DNA of 64,000 nucleotides, taken from NCBI RefSeq assembly GCF_900116545.1, contig NZ_FPCK01000004.1:186001-250000 (forward strand). The letters run 5' to 3'. This stretch comes from Devosia crocina (GTDB lineage: Bacteria > Pseudomonadota > Alphaproteobacteria > Rhizobiales > Devosiaceae). Numbering within the stretch: the first letter of the stretch is position 1; each line of letters begins with the position of its first letter. The notes under the pieces are model-generated. The model saw only the letters and a list, made by a program, of their open reading frames with translations. It was not told the origin of the DNA and did not search any database. Made by a program: the position numbers and the translations under genes. Below are positions 17,312 through 26,229 of this stretch, one piece after another.

Positions 17312-18310
17312 TTATTTTTCTTCGTGTCCACCGAATGAGTAGCGCATGGCCGAGAGAAGCTTGTTGGCAAAGGCATCGTTGTCGCGCGAGGCAAAGCGAT
17401 TAAAGAGCGCAGAAGAAAGGACCGGCGCCGGGACGCCGGTTTCGATGGCGGCCTGGAGCGTCCAGCGGCCTTCTCCTGAATCGGAAACCTTGCCGCCGAA
17501 ACGGGACAAACTGGCATCATCCTTGAGAGTCTGGGCCGTCAGGTCCAGCAGCCACGATCCGATCACGCTGCCGTGCCGCCACACCTCGGTGACTGCGGCA
17601 AGGTCGATATCGAAGCGGTAGTATTCGGGATTGTGGAGGGGCGCGGTCTCGGCATCCACCGCGCGCTCTTCGCTGCCGGCATTGGCTGCCTTGAGGATGT
17701 TGAGGCCTTCGGCATAGGCGGCCATGATGCCGTATTCAATGCCGTTGTGCACCATCTTGACGAGGTGTCCGGCCCCGGCCGGGCCGCAATGGAGATAGCC
17801 CTGGCTGGCGGTATCTTCGGTGCCGGGCGTCCCGCCCGTACCATCGCGACCAGGGGAGAGAGCTGCAAGAATAGGGTCGAGCCGCTTCACTGCGTCGGCT
17901 GCGCCACCCACCATCAGGCTATAGCCGCGCTCAAGGCCCCAGACGCCGCCGCTTGTGCCGACATCGACATAGGCGATGCCCCCCGGCGCCAATTCGGCAG
18001 CCAGGTCCACGGCATCCCGATAGTTGGAATTGCCGCCATCGATCAGAATGTCCCCAGGCGTCATCTGAGCGGCGAGCTGACGCGCGATCCTGCCCGTGAT
18101 TGCGGCAGGCAGCATCAGCCAGACGGCCCGGGGTTTGTCGAGCTTGCTCAGAAGCTCTCCTATATCGGCGGCACCGACCGCGCCTTCGGCAACCAGATCG
18201 GCGACGCTTTGCGGATCGAGATCATGCACCACGCAGTGATGCCCTGCCTGCATCAGGCGCCGGACCATATTGGCTCCCATGCGACCTAGACCGATCATTC
18301 CCAGCTGCAT
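17312..18310 (-). CDS. gnd: 6-phosphogluconate dehydrogenase, decarboxylating (short form)
   Basis: 332 residues from ATG 18310, chosen because AAGGAG lies upstream and the Rossmann motif GMIGLGRMGANMVRRL begins at once; 45 further codons upstream do not match the family. It oxidises 6-phosphogluconate to ribulose 5-phosphate plus CO2. The substrate motif GGNSNYRDA and the catalytic region HLVKMVHNGIEYGIM are intact. The length of about 330 fits the NAD-preferring YqeC/GntZ-type short enzymes rather than the 470-residue form. It is divergent from the dGTPase gene. Confidence 0.9.
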   Translation of the reverse strand: MQLGMIGLGRMGANMVRRLMQAGHHCVVHDLDPQSVADLVAEGAVGAADIGELLSKLDKPRAVWLMLPAAITGRIARQLAAQMTPGDILIDGGNSNYRDAVDLAAELAPGGIAYVDVGTSGGVWGLERGYSLMVGGAADAVKRLDPILAALSPGRDGTGGTPGTEDTASQGYLHCGPAGAGHLVKMVHNGIEYGIMAAYAEGLNILKAANAGSEERAVDAETAPLHNPEYYRFDIDLAAVTEVWRHGSVIGSWLLDLTAQTLKDDASLSRFGGKVSDSGEGRWTLQAAIETGVPAPVLSSALFNRFASRDNDAFANKLLSAMRYSFGGHEEK

Positions 18311-18551
18311 GTGTGCGCTCCTTTGCGTGGTGTTTGTGTGGTTTGCGACGTGGACCCGACATTCGCCCGCTTCCAACGTTAACCCGCGCGCCAGAATAAG
18401 GTGAAGACCGCCGACTGGTCGTTGCTCGGCGCCACTCTTCCTCACTCAAAAACAACGAGTGCTGAGCCACTTGGTTCAAGCTCCGGGGATAGTGAGTTTG
18501 ATCCGCGCCGCCGACCATAGTAGGCATGCCGAAATCTTTGCGGGGATGGGC

Positions 18552-19895
18552 ATGAACTGGAACCAATTGCTGTGCAGCGAACGGCTGGGAGACAAAAACT
18601 ACCAGCCGGGCCTTAATCGCTCGATCTTCGTGCAGGATCATGACCGGATCGTCTTTTCCGCCCCGTTTCGACGGCTCGCCAACAAGACCCAGGTCCAGCC
18701 TCTTTACGAGCACGACCACGTGCACCACCGTCTGATCCATTCGATCGAAGTGAGCAGCGTGGGGCGCTCGCTCGCCATGAAGATCGGCCACTGGCTGGAG
18801 CAGCAGGGGCATATCGAGCCTGAGGACGTGAGCAGCCTTGCCAATGTGGTCCAGGCAGCCTGTGTCGCTCATGACATCGGCAATCCGCCTTTCGGTCATT
18901 CAGGCGAAGAAGCCATGGGCGCCTGGTTTGCCGAACGGTTCGACAGCGACCAGGGCCTTGTGCGTGATCTGGAGCCGGAGCTGCGTTCACAGTTCATCCG
19001 GTTTGAAGGCAATGCCCAGGGGTTCCGCATCATCACGCGGCTCGAAATGTATCGCAATGCCGGAGGCATGCGGCTGTCTAAGGCGACGCTGGGTGCCTTC
19101 ACCAAATATCCGGTCAGTGCTGGCACGCTCGATACGCTGAAAGCGGGCAACAAGGCGGGTTATGCCGGACTGAAGAAATTCGGCATCTTCGGGGCCGAAC
19201 TGCCGCTCTTTGCCGAGGTCGCTGCGAGCCTTGGGCTTGTGGAAGAAGCCGAAGGCGGCACGTGCTGGTGGCGGCGCCACCCACTCGTCTTCGTGGTCGA
19301 GGCGGCGGACGATATCTGCTACAATATCGTTGATCTGGAAGACGCCTTCACCACCGGCGAACTGCCGTTCGAGGTTGTCAAGAAGCTGTTGCATGAGGCC
19401 GCAGGCAAGCCCAATCGCGATGTGACAGGGTACAGCCAGGCCGAGCACATCGCCCTTTTGCGCGCCTTGAGCATCGGTAAGGCGATCGACAGTTGCGTCG
19501 AGGCCTTTGTCAGCCACTATGAAGCGATCATGAGCGGCACGTTTTCCAGTTCGCTTGTCGAAGCGGGGCCTTTGGCGCAACTGTTCAACAGGATCCGCAA
19601 GGTTTCGCGCGACCAGATCTTCACGGCGCGCCGGAAGACCGAGCTTGAACTCTCGGGCCGGCGTACGCTGGGCAATGTCATGTCGGGCATCCTGCCAGTC
19701 TATGAGGACCTGGCGCGGGTAGATTGGGACGCCAACAAGCTCAAGGACCACAGCCGGCAACTGGTGCGGGCGCTCGATCTCGATCTGCGCGACATCGGCA
19801 CACCGGCACAGGCGCTGCATGCGCTTGCCGATTTCACCTCGGGCATGACGGATCGTTATGCCCTGCGCATGTCACGTATGCTTTCGGGCACCTGA
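18552..19895 (+). CDS. dgt: deoxyguanosinetriphosphate triphosphohydrolase (dGTPase, HD family)
   Basis: 447 residues from ATG 18552 (MNWNQLLCSERLG), with GGGATGGG just upstream. It hydrolyses dGTP or other dNTPs to the nucleoside and triphosphate. The HD metal site is visible as HSIEVSSVG early, then HDIGNPPFGHSGEEA, and a later D in VEAADDICYNIVDLEDA. The length of about 450 fits the type 1 dGTPases. It is followed by two small genes on the same strand but with a 96-base gap, so co-transcription is uncertain. Confidence 0.92.
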   Translation: MNWNQLLCSERLGDKNYQPGLNRSIFVQDHDRIVFSAPFRRLANKTQVQPLYEHDHVHHRLIHSIEVSSVGRSLAMKIGHWLEQQGHIEPEDVSSLANVVQAACVAHDIGNPPFGHSGEEAMGAWFAERFDSDQGLVRDLEPELRSQFIRFEGNAQGFRIITRLEMYRNAGGMRLSKATLGAFTKYPVSAGTLDTLKAGNKAGYAGLKKFGIFGAELPLFAEVAASLGLVEEAEGGTCWWRRHPLVFVVEAADDICYNIVDLEDAFTTGELPFEVVKKLLHEAAGKPNRDVTGYSQAEHIALLRALSIGKAIDSCVEAFVSHYEAIMSGTFSSSLVEAGPLAQLFNRIRKVSRDQIFTARRKTELELSGRRTLGNVMSGILPVYEDLARVDWDANKLKDHSRQLVRALDLDLRDIGTPAQALHALADFTSGMTDRYALRMSRMLSGT

Positions 19896-19991
19896 GCGCG
19901 AGGCGGCTCTGTAGACCCATCTGGGTAGAACCATTGGGGTCTTCCGGGCGTTCGTCTTTCAGTGGCAGAAGTAGACACCATAGTGAGCGTG

Positions 19992-20264
19992 ATGTCGGGG
20001 ACCGAGGCGCGGCAGCAGGCAAGGGACGGGATTCTGGGCTTTGTCCGGCGCCGGGCAGGAAAAACCACCTGCCCCAGCGAAGTGGCCCGACAATTGGCCG
20101 AGAGCGAGGGAGAACCCGAGGCGTGGCGCACCTATATGGATGTGGTCCATGCAGCGGTCGATGATCTTCTCGAACAGGATAGAATCCATCTGAGCTGGAA
20201 ATCGAAATCCATGCCCACTCGATCCGGTCCTTATCGGATCAGCGGCCGCCACGAGAAATCCTGA
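19992..20264 (+). CDS. DUF3253 protein
   Basis: About 90 residues from ATG 19992; a GTG at 19962 is an alternative start. The core ILGFVRRRAGKTTCPSEVAR plus WRTYMDVVHAAVDDLLEQDRI and GPYRI matches the DUF3253 pattern, a small winged-helix-like fold without a known function. No membrane segment or signal peptide. It ends 14 bases before the next gene, which is also small and basic, so the pair may be co-transcribed. I recognise the family only from the conserved TxCPSEVAR stretch. Confidence 0.7.
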   Translation: MSGTEARQQARDGILGFVRRRAGKTTCPSEVARQLAESEGEPEAWRTYMDVVHAAVDDLLEQDRIHLSWKSKSMPTRSGPYRISGRHEKS

Positions 20265-20278
20265 AAGACCTGGCCGGC

Positions 20279-20812
20279 ATGCCCAGCAAGATACCCTTCG
20301 AAGACATCACTGCTTGTGTCGCCAAATGGGCCATACCTCCATCGGCGTCATTCGGATCGCCCGTGCGTGCCAAGGGCATAGTGCAGGAATTGCGCACCTA
20401 TTTGCCCCGCGCTGTCCAGAAATCCCTGCAATTGGTTGAGGGCGGGCTCGAGATGCGCATGCCTGCCGGCAGCGAGCAGGATTTCGCCAGAGCCTCGGCG
20501 ATCATCGGGGAAAGGCTGCCGACGATCGGGCAGCGGCAGGTGCTGCCGCGGGAAATCGAGGACATTCTCGAGATCAAGGCAGGAGAACGCCGGCGCTGGC
20601 TGGCCGATGGCCGCCTGCAGAGCGCCGGCACAAAGACGGTGAAGCTGCGCGGACGGGCCAGAAGCATCACCTTCCATGTCTTCGACCCCGCACATGTCGC
20701 AACCATCCGGGACGAAGGGCTTGTCGATGCATGGCGCGAAGCGGATGCCGAACGCGCCGCGGAAAAGCGGCGTGAAGCGGCTTGGGCGCGGGTTCGGCGC
20801 AAGAGCGACTAG
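20279..20812 (+). CDS. hypothetical basic protein, unrecognised
   Basis: 177 residues, no signal peptide or membrane segment. The sequence has a central block LPREIEDILEIKAGERRRWL followed by SAGTKTVKLRGRARSITFHVF, which looks like a helix-turn-helix of the excisionase/MerR-like kind next to a beta hairpin, then a long charged helix rich in Ala, Glu and Arg (about 140-177). That suggests nucleic-acid binding, but I do not know the family. It follows the DUF3253 gene by 14 bases. No mobile element is seen nearby. Confidence 0.6.
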   Translation: MPSKIPFEDITACVAKWAIPPSASFGSPVRAKGIVQELRTYLPRAVQKSLQLVEGGLEMRMPAGSEQDFARASAIIGERLPTIGQRQVLPREIEDILEIKAGERRRWLADGRLQSAGTKTVKLRGRARSITFHVFDPAHVATIRDEGLVDAWREADAERAAEKRREAAWARVRRKSD

Positions 20813-21044
20813 GCCGGGCGCGCTCCTCCGTCCAAGGACCGTGACGACGATGAGCGGCCCCGGTTGCGCGGCTGGGCCGAATTTGCCCGTGATGGTCTTC
20901 TCAAGTAGCGAACAAGGTCCGGCAGCATGCCGTGCTTGCATGCTGAGACGCAACTGTTCGGCGCCGAGGCGCTTTGATCCCCTGAGATGGCGCCGGAGGC
21001 GTCAGGCTCCAAGCTGATCGCCTACCCCGGCACGGAGAGACCTC

Positions 21045-22310
21045 TTGCAACCCCTCGCAAAGCCCGCCCCGATCCTTGCTGCGCTCTCGATCCTGCTTAG
21101 CGTCGCCTTTTTGATCATGGGCAATGGCTTGCAGCTGATGCTGCTGCCCATTCGGGGTGGGCTGGAAGGCTTCAGCTCTTTCCAGATCGGGCTCTTGGGG
21201 TCGGGCTATTTTTTCGGCTTCGTGCTGGGCTGCGCCTTCACGCCGCTGATGATCATGCGGGTGGGCCATATCCGTACCTTTGCCGCACTGGTGGCTATCG
21301 CCTCGGCAGCCGCACTCGGATTTCCCATGGCGATCGATGCGGTGGTGTGGGTCGGGTTGCGCATGATCACCGGCTTCTGCCTTGCCGGACTTTACCTCGT
21401 GGTCGAAAGCTGGCTCAACGACCAGGCCACCAACGAGACGCGCGGTGTGCTGATCTCGACCTATGTGACGGTCAATTTCACAGTCATCACCCTGGGGCAG
21501 ATGATGGTGACGCTGTTCCAGCCGTCCTCGTTCATGCTGTTTTCCATCGCTTCGGTTCTGATGTCGCTGGCCGCCGTGCCTATCGTGATGACGCGGTCGA
21601 GCCAGCCGCCACCGATCACCTTTGTCCGCTTCCGGCCCATGCGCATGTTCCGTCTGTCGCCCACGGGCACGGTTTCGATCTTTCTGATCGGGTTGGCGAC
21701 CGGTTCGTTCTGGGCCCTGGCGCCGACCTATGCCAGCACGGTCAGCGGCAGCATCAATGACGCGGCCCTGTTCATGAGTGCCGCGGTTCTGGGTGGCGCC
21801 CTGGCACAACTGCCAAGCGGCAAGATTTCAGATCGCGTCGACCGGCGGCTGGTGCTTATTGGGCTTGCCGCCTGCTGTGCCGCCATTGGCGTCGTTCTGT
21901 TGCTGACCTCGGGCACGCCGGTCTATTGGCTTGGGCTTGCCGCGGCTTTCGGTGCGGGCCTCCTGCCCAGTTATGCCATTGCGGCGGCTCACGTGTTCGA
22001 CTTTGCCGAGCGATCCGACTATGTGGAGATTTCGGCCGGTCTTTTGCTGTTGAACGGCATCGGCTCGACCATTGGCCCGATGCTGGCTTCGCTCAGCATC
22101 GAGATCTGGGGTCCGACGGGGTTCTTCCTTGCCAATGCAGCAATACAATCGAGCTTGATCGGCTTTGTGTTCCTGCGCCTCCGACAGCGTGAAGGCTTGC
22201 CCGTTGAAGAAAAGCAGACCTTCGATCTCGGCACCAGTGCCGCAGTGGCCGTGGTGGGCGACGAGGACGCAGTTCAGCTCAGCGATCTCGTCGTCACGGA
22301 AACGACCTGA
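21045..22310 (+). CDS. MFS transporter (YcaD-like)
   Basis: 421 residues with about 12 hydrophobic segments from residue 9 to 395; the loop ISDRVDRRLVLIG between segments 8 and 9 is the MFS D-R-x-x-R motif. The start is a TTG at 21045 preceded by GGAGAG. It belongs to the group typified by YcaD, probable drug or metabolite efflux carriers. The N-terminal motif GSGYFFGFVLGC and the central VESWLNDQATNETRG are characteristic of this group. The last 40 residues are an acidic cytoplasmic tail. The 232-base gap before it holds nothing I can assign. Confidence 0.85.
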   Translation: MQPLAKPAPILAALSILLSVAFLIMGNGLQLMLLPIRGGLEGFSSFQIGLLGSGYFFGFVLGCAFTPLMIMRVGHIRTFAALVAIASAAALGFPMAIDAVVWVGLRMITGFCLAGLYLVVESWLNDQATNETRGVLISTYVTVNFTVITLGQMMVTLFQPSSFMLFSIASVLMSLAAVPIVMTRSSQPPPITFVRFRPMRMFRLSPTGTVSIFLIGLATGSFWALAPTYASTVSGSINDAALFMSAAVLGGALAQLPSGKISDRVDRRLVLIGLAACCAAIGVVLLLTSGTPVYWLGLAAAFGAGLLPSYAIAAAHVFDFAERSDYVEISAGLLLLNGIGSTIGPMLASLSIEIWGPTGFFLANAAIQSSLIGFVFLRLRQREGLPVEEKQTFDLGTSAAVAVVGDEDAVQLSDLVVTETT

Positions 22311-22474
22311 GGGGCTCGCCGCAGTTCACCAGGCCTGATGGCGGCCTCGCCTCGGCCGGGTCTAGACCGATCGGCTTATCGAGACTGGCTGGCATTGCCC
22401 TTAATCTCTGTCTCACGCTCCCGTAAGCGAGGGTGGGTTAGGATCGAGCTGAGGGCGAAACAGCGAGGATACTT

Positions 22475-22723
22475 ATGATGAAAGCAATGGTGATCGCTGC
22501 CGTATTGGTGCTGGTGGGCGGTGCAACAGTCCAGGCGCAGCAGAACAATTGGGGGCAGGAAGTCAAATCCTGCAATCAGACGGACTGCTATCCAGGTGGA
22601 ACCTCTCGCGGCGAGTATGTCAAAGAGCAGGCAAGGGATGGCGACGGTCCGGGATATGGATCGGAAATCCATGAACTGGCCAACCCTGGCAAATCCAGTC
22701 CACGCGCCGAAAAATTTCGCTAA
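22475..22723 (+). CDS. small secreted/periplasmic protein, unrecognised
   Basis: 82 residues with a clear signal peptide (MMKAMVIAAVLVLVGGATVQAQ, probable cleavage after AQA), leaving a mature chain of about 60 residues with two cysteines (SCNQTDC) that could form a disulfide. The site GAGGATACTT precedes the ATG. A good hairpin terminator follows at once, so it is a single-gene transcript. The mature part is rich in Gly, Lys and Glu and hydrophilic. I do not recognise a family. Confidence 0.72.
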   Translation: MMKAMVIAAVLVLVGGATVQAQQNNWGQEVKSCNQTDCYPGGTSRGEYVKEQARDGDGPGYGSEIHELANPGKSSPRAEKFR

Positions 22724-22727
22724 GCTG

Positions 22728-22748
22728 AAGGGCCCTCCGGGGCCCTTT
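22728..22748 (+). terminator. intrinsic terminator after the small secreted-protein gene
   Basis: Arms AAGGGCCC (22728-22735) and GGGCCCTT (22740-22747) with loop TCCG form an eight-pair GC-rich stem four bases after the stop codon, followed by a short T run. Confidence 0.7.
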
Positions 22749-22854
22749 CACTTGCAGGCCTTCCAACGCAGTGAGAAGAGACCGGCAGTGGCTGTATGAG
22801 TCCGCGTGTGTGCGGCTGGGCAAGAGGCCGCCAAGCGGTGATACAGCAAGGATT

Positions 22855-23130
22855 ACGCTGCAGGACGCAATCAATCCTACACTCAACCTCTGCCTTGTCA
22901 CCGTTGCCGAAACGCGCAGTTTCACCTGTCTTCCCAGCGCCTCAGCCTGCGTCAATCAACGATCAGTCAGCATATCAAACGACTTGAAGAGCAGGCCGGT
23001 CAACCGTTGCTGTCGCGGACTACACAGCGGTCAGCGCTTCGGAAGACCTTGCCCGGCGCTATGCGCCAGAGGCTGATGCTGCACTGCCGCAGGACATGGG
23101 CAGCCCCGCACCTGTCGCCGAGCGAATTTC
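22855..23130 (+). pseudogene. decayed LysR-family regulator fragment
   Basis: Three frames must be joined to read a LysR DNA-binding domain: LNLCLVTVAETRSFT (22882-22926), then QRLSLRQSTISQHIKRLEEQ and AGQPLLSRTTQRSAL from 22935 in the next frame, then EDLARRYAPEADAALPQ from 23042 in the third. These give the order of a LysR helix-turn-helix and dimer helix but with at least two frameshifts and a short deletion, and no effector domain follows. It lies just upstream of the Ugp-like operon and may be the remains of its earlier regulator. No start codon is evident. Confidence 0.75.
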
Positions 23131-23218
23131 CCCATCGCGGGGCTGACGAGGCGCGACGTCACCAAAGTTTCGCAGAACCGTCAGCAAAGCGTTGGGGAGA
23201 GGCTTTAGGTCCCTCGCA

Positions 23219-23234
23219 TGCAATTCCAATTGCA
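23219..23234 (+). promoter_or_regulatory. candidate operator TGCAATTCCAATTGCA before the Ugp-like operon
   Basis: Two perfect seven-base arms (TGCAATT and AATTGCA) flank CC and end one base before the GGGAGA ribosome site of the first gene. The form resembles RpiR/HexR sites, which are AT-rich dyads such as TGTAATT-N-AATTACA. The RpiR-type gene at 28015 is its likely ligand. The position over the ribosome site fits repression. Confidence 0.5.
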
Positions 23235-23245
23235 GGGAGACCCAA

Positions 23246-24502
23246 ATGTCGCGCAAATTGCACACTTCGATTGCAGCCAGCCTCCTGGTGCTGGCCGTTT
23301 CCGCCACTGCCGCACAGGCTCAGACGACGGTGACCTTCTGGCATAGCTTCAACAATGCCAACGGTCGTGCGCTGGACGAGATCGTCGCCAACTTCGAGGC
23401 GGTGCATCCAGAAATCAACATCGAAGCCGAATATGTCGGCAACTACAATGACATCGTTGCGCGGCTGCAGGCGGCGATCCCGGCTAATCGGGGCCCGGAT
23501 GCCGTGATCCTTGAAGTGACGCGCTATGGCCTCTTTGCGGACGCAGGCGTTCTGGCCGATCTCACGCCCTATTTCGACGCCGATCCGCTCAAGGACGAGC
23601 TCTACGATTATGCCCGCCAGATCGGCGTCATCGGCGAAAAGAACTTCATCGTGCCGTTCAACTCCTCGACGCCGGTTCTTTACTACAACAAGGACGTTCT
23701 GGCACGCGCCGGGATCGAGGGCGAGCCGGATCTCAAGACGTTCGATGCCATCACGACCGCAGCCCGTTCCGTGAACGAAACGCTTGGGGCGGAGGGGATT
23801 ACCGGCATCGCCGCCCCCGGTCAGTTCGCACGCTGGGGCCTCGTCATGGCCAATGGCAGCGACCTGATAGATCCCATGAGCGGAGAAATCCTGCTCGATG
23901 ATCCCAAGACCCTTGAAGCCTATGAGTGGATGGCTTCGCTTGTCACCGAAGGCCTCGCTTCGGCCGATGGCGTGACCGAAGAAGACAATGGCCGGGATGC
24001 CTTTCTTGCCGGCAAGGTCGGCATCATGATGAACTCAACAGGCAACTATGTCGGCTCGCGCAGTGCGCTCGGCGACAAGCTGGGCGTTCTGCCCATGCCC
24101 TGCAATCCCGATTGCGCCGTGCCCATCGGCGGCGCCGGGATCGGCATCATGGCGACCTCGCAGCAGGACGTGCAGGATGCGGCCTATGAGTTCGTCAGCT
24201 ATGCCGCGTCGCCAGAAGCCAACGCCATCTGGTTTGCGGCCACCGGCTACCTGCCGATCAACAAGAATTCGGCCGAGCTGCCGGTCGCTGCCGACGCGCT
24301 GGCCAGCCAGCCGGGCATCGATGTGGCGATCAACTCCCTGCCCCATGCCCATGGCCGTGCCCGCACGCCGGTCGTGACCTGGATGCGCACCACCGAATAC
24401 GACATGTGGCAGGCCATGGCGCTCGGCCAACGCCCCGTTGCCGAGACAATGACCCAGTTTGCCGCCGACACGCGCGCCGAAGCTGCCCGCCTCGGCAACT
24501 GA
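23246..24502 (+). CDS. ugpB: glycerol-3-phosphate-type ABC transporter solute-binding protein (UgpB-like)
   Basis: 418 residues from ATG 23246 after AGGGAGA; an 18-codon extension upstream is rejected. A signal peptide ends about residue 26 (ATAAQAQ). The mature protein starts TTVTFWHSFNN and carries motifs shared with UgpB, notably PFNSSTPVLYYNKD and TGYLPI. It should bind sn-glycerol-3-phosphate or glycerophosphodiesters in the periplasm. The operon order (binding protein, two permeases, phosphodiesterase, ATPase, RpiR) supports this role. It could also serve a related sugar phosphate. Confidence 0.85.
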   Translation: MSRKLHTSIAASLLVLAVSATAAQAQTTVTFWHSFNNANGRALDEIVANFEAVHPEINIEAEYVGNYNDIVARLQAAIPANRGPDAVILEVTRYGLFADAGVLADLTPYFDADPLKDELYDYARQIGVIGEKNFIVPFNSSTPVLYYNKDVLARAGIEGEPDLKTFDAITTAARSVNETLGAEGITGIAAPGQFARWGLVMANGSDLIDPMSGEILLDDPKTLEAYEWMASLVTEGLASADGVTEEDNGRDAFLAGKVGIMMNSTGNYVGSRSALGDKLGVLPMPCNPDCAVPIGGAGIGIMATSQQDVQDAAYEFVSYAASPEANAIWFAATGYLPINKNSAELPVAADALASQPGIDVAINSLPHAHGRARTPVVTWMRTTEYDMWQAMALGQRPVAETMTQFAADTRAEAARLGN

Positions 24503-24560
24503 GCCATCCTTGTTCGATCAGGCAGTGGGCGATGTCCACTGCCGCTTTCCCGTTGAAGCC

Positions 24561-25430
24561 ATGTCCCCAAAGCTCACGCCCTATCTTCTGGTCGCGCCGC
24601 TTCTCGCGTTTATTGCGGTGTTCACCTATATTCCCATCTTCACGAGCATCGACCTGAGCTTTCGGTCCTGGAACTTCATGTCGCCCGACATGCCGTTCGT
24701 CGGGCTCGACAACTACGCCCGGCTGCTCGGCTCCCAGAGCTTTTGGAACTCGATGAGCGTGACGACGATCTTTGCCGTCGTTTCGGTGCCGCTGCGGCTT
24801 GCCTTGGCGCTGGCGATCGCGAGTTATCTCAAGCGCGAGGCTGCAAGCTCGCGCGTGCTGCGCGGAGCGCTGTTTCTACCCACCATCACCTCGACCGTGT
24901 CCATCGCGGTGGTTTTTTCCTGGGTGTTTTCGACCGATTACGGGCTGGCCAATGCGTTTCTCTCCGCCCTTGGCCTGGGCAAGATGCCTTGGCTGCAGGA
25001 TCCTACGCTGGCGCTGCTTGTCCTGATCCTGATCAACACCTGGAAGCAGTTGGGTTACGATGTCATCATCTACATCGCAGGTCTGCAAGCGGTTCCGCAG
25101 GAGCTTTACGACGCTGCCGCCATCGACGGAGGCAAGCGCTGGCAGGTTTTCCGGCGCGTGACCGTGCCGCTGATCATGCCCACGACCTATTTCCTGCTGG
25201 TCGTTTCGGTAATCGAGGCCTTTCAGGTCTTTACAATCATCAACGTCATGACCCGCGGCGGGCCGGCCGGGGCCACCGACATGCTGGTACACCTGCTCTA
25301 CCGTACCGGTTTCGTGCTGTTCGACATCGGCACCGGCTCGGCGCTCGCCGTCATCCTTTTTGCGCTGCTGATCGTCCTCGCGCTCCTCAAGTCCCGCATC
25401 GTCGGAAGTAAGGTGCATTATGAAGCTTAA
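24561..25430 (+). CDS. ugpA: ABC transporter permease 1 of the Ugp-like importer
   Basis: 289 residues beginning MSPKLTPYLLVAPLLAF; this ATG was chosen over an upstream in-frame start at 24459 that overlaps the binding-protein gene. Six membrane segments are visible, with the EAA loop at LYDAAAIDGGKRWQVFRRVTVP between segments 4 and 5. It overlaps the second permease gene by 11 bases. Together they form the translocation pore for the UgpB ligand. The name rests on the operon, not on substrate evidence. Confidence 0.87.
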   Translation: MSPKLTPYLLVAPLLAFIAVFTYIPIFTSIDLSFRSWNFMSPDMPFVGLDNYARLLGSQSFWNSMSVTTIFAVVSVPLRLALALAIASYLKREAASSRVLRGALFLPTITSTVSIAVVFSWVFSTDYGLANAFLSALGLGKMPWLQDPTLALLVLILINTWKQLGYDVIIYIAGLQAVPQELYDAAAIDGGKRWQVFRRVTVPLIMPTTYFLLVVSVIEAFQVFTIINVMTRGGPAGATDMLVHLLYRTGFVLFDIGTGSALAVILFALLIVLALLKSRIVGSKVHYEA

Positions 25431-26229
25431 GGACAAGGGACTGAGCGCCCTCGCCATTGCCGCAGGCATCGTCTTCCTGTCGCCCGTGCTTTACTCGATC
25501 TGGATGTCGTTTCAGACGGCGCAGTCCTACTATACCGGTGGGTTTGAACCCACGCTCGGCAACTACGCTACCGCCATCGGCCAGTATAATTTCGCGCGCT
25601 ATCTCTTCAACAGCCTGCTTGTCTCGGGCCTTGTGACCATCGCGGGCCTGGCGGTGGCGACAACCGCCGCCTTCGCTTTCGCGCGGTTCGACTTCAAGGG
25701 GCGGGACCTGCTGTTCGGGCTGGTGGTGGCAACACTGATGATTCCGAGCCACATCACGCTTATTCCCAACTATCTGACGCTTGCCCGGGCCGGACTGCTC
25801 GACACCTATGCGGGACTGGTGCTGCCAGCCATCTCCAATGGTTTTGCAGCGTTCTTTTTGCGCCAGTATATCCGCGGGATACCCAAGGCGCTCGACGAGG
25901 CCGCCTATATGGATGGCGCCACCCCGCTGCAGGTGCTCTGGCGTGTCATCGTGCCGATATCGCGCCCCGCCATTTTTTCGATGGGCCTCTATATCTTCCT
26001 GGGCGAGTGGAACAACTATATCTGGCCGCTGGTCGCAGTGGGCAAGCAGGACCTTTACACGCTGCAGCTCGGCCTGGCCCGACTCTACAGCATCAATCCG
26101 GGAGAAGGGCTGATCGACTGGCCGTTGGTCATGGCTGCCTCCACCATCACCATCCTGCCTGTGCTGTTCGGCTTTTTCCTTGTGGAGCGCCACCTGGTGC
26201 GCGGCATCACCATGGGGGCCGTCAAATGA
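25420..26229 (+). CDS. ugpE: ABC transporter permease 2 of the Ugp-like importer
   Basis: 269 residues, MKLKDKGLSALAIAAGIVFLSP at the start, six membrane segments, and the EAA loop LDEAAYMDGATPLQVLWRVIVP. The length fits UgpE/MalG-type permeases. The first eleven bases overlap ugpA and the last four overlap the phosphodiesterase gene (ATGA at 26226), so subunit ratios are held by coupling. It ends with the typical RHLVRGITMGAVK tail. Confidence 0.87.
   Translation: MKLKDKGLSALAIAAGIVFLSPVLYSIWMSFQTAQSYYTGGFEPTLGNYATAIGQYNFARYLFNSLLVSGLVTIAGLAVATTAAFAFARFDFKGRDLLFGLVVATLMIPSHITLIPNYLTLARAGLLDTYAGLVLPAISNGFAAFFLRQYIRGIPKALDEAAYMDGATPLQVLWRVIVPISRPAIFSMGLYIFLGEWNNYIWPLVAVGKQDLYTLQLGLARLYSINPGEGLIDWPLVMAASTITILPVLFGFFLVERHLVRGITMGAVK

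Noticed and set aside
17176..17520. N-terminal extension of the VWA-like protein
   Set aside because: It overlaps the 6-phosphogluconate dehydrogenase gene and reads as Pro/Arg/Ser low-complexity.
20901..21809. 302-codon minus-strand frame opposite the MFS transporter
   Set aside because: It is Arg/Gln/His-rich and antisense to a gene with 12 clear membrane segments.
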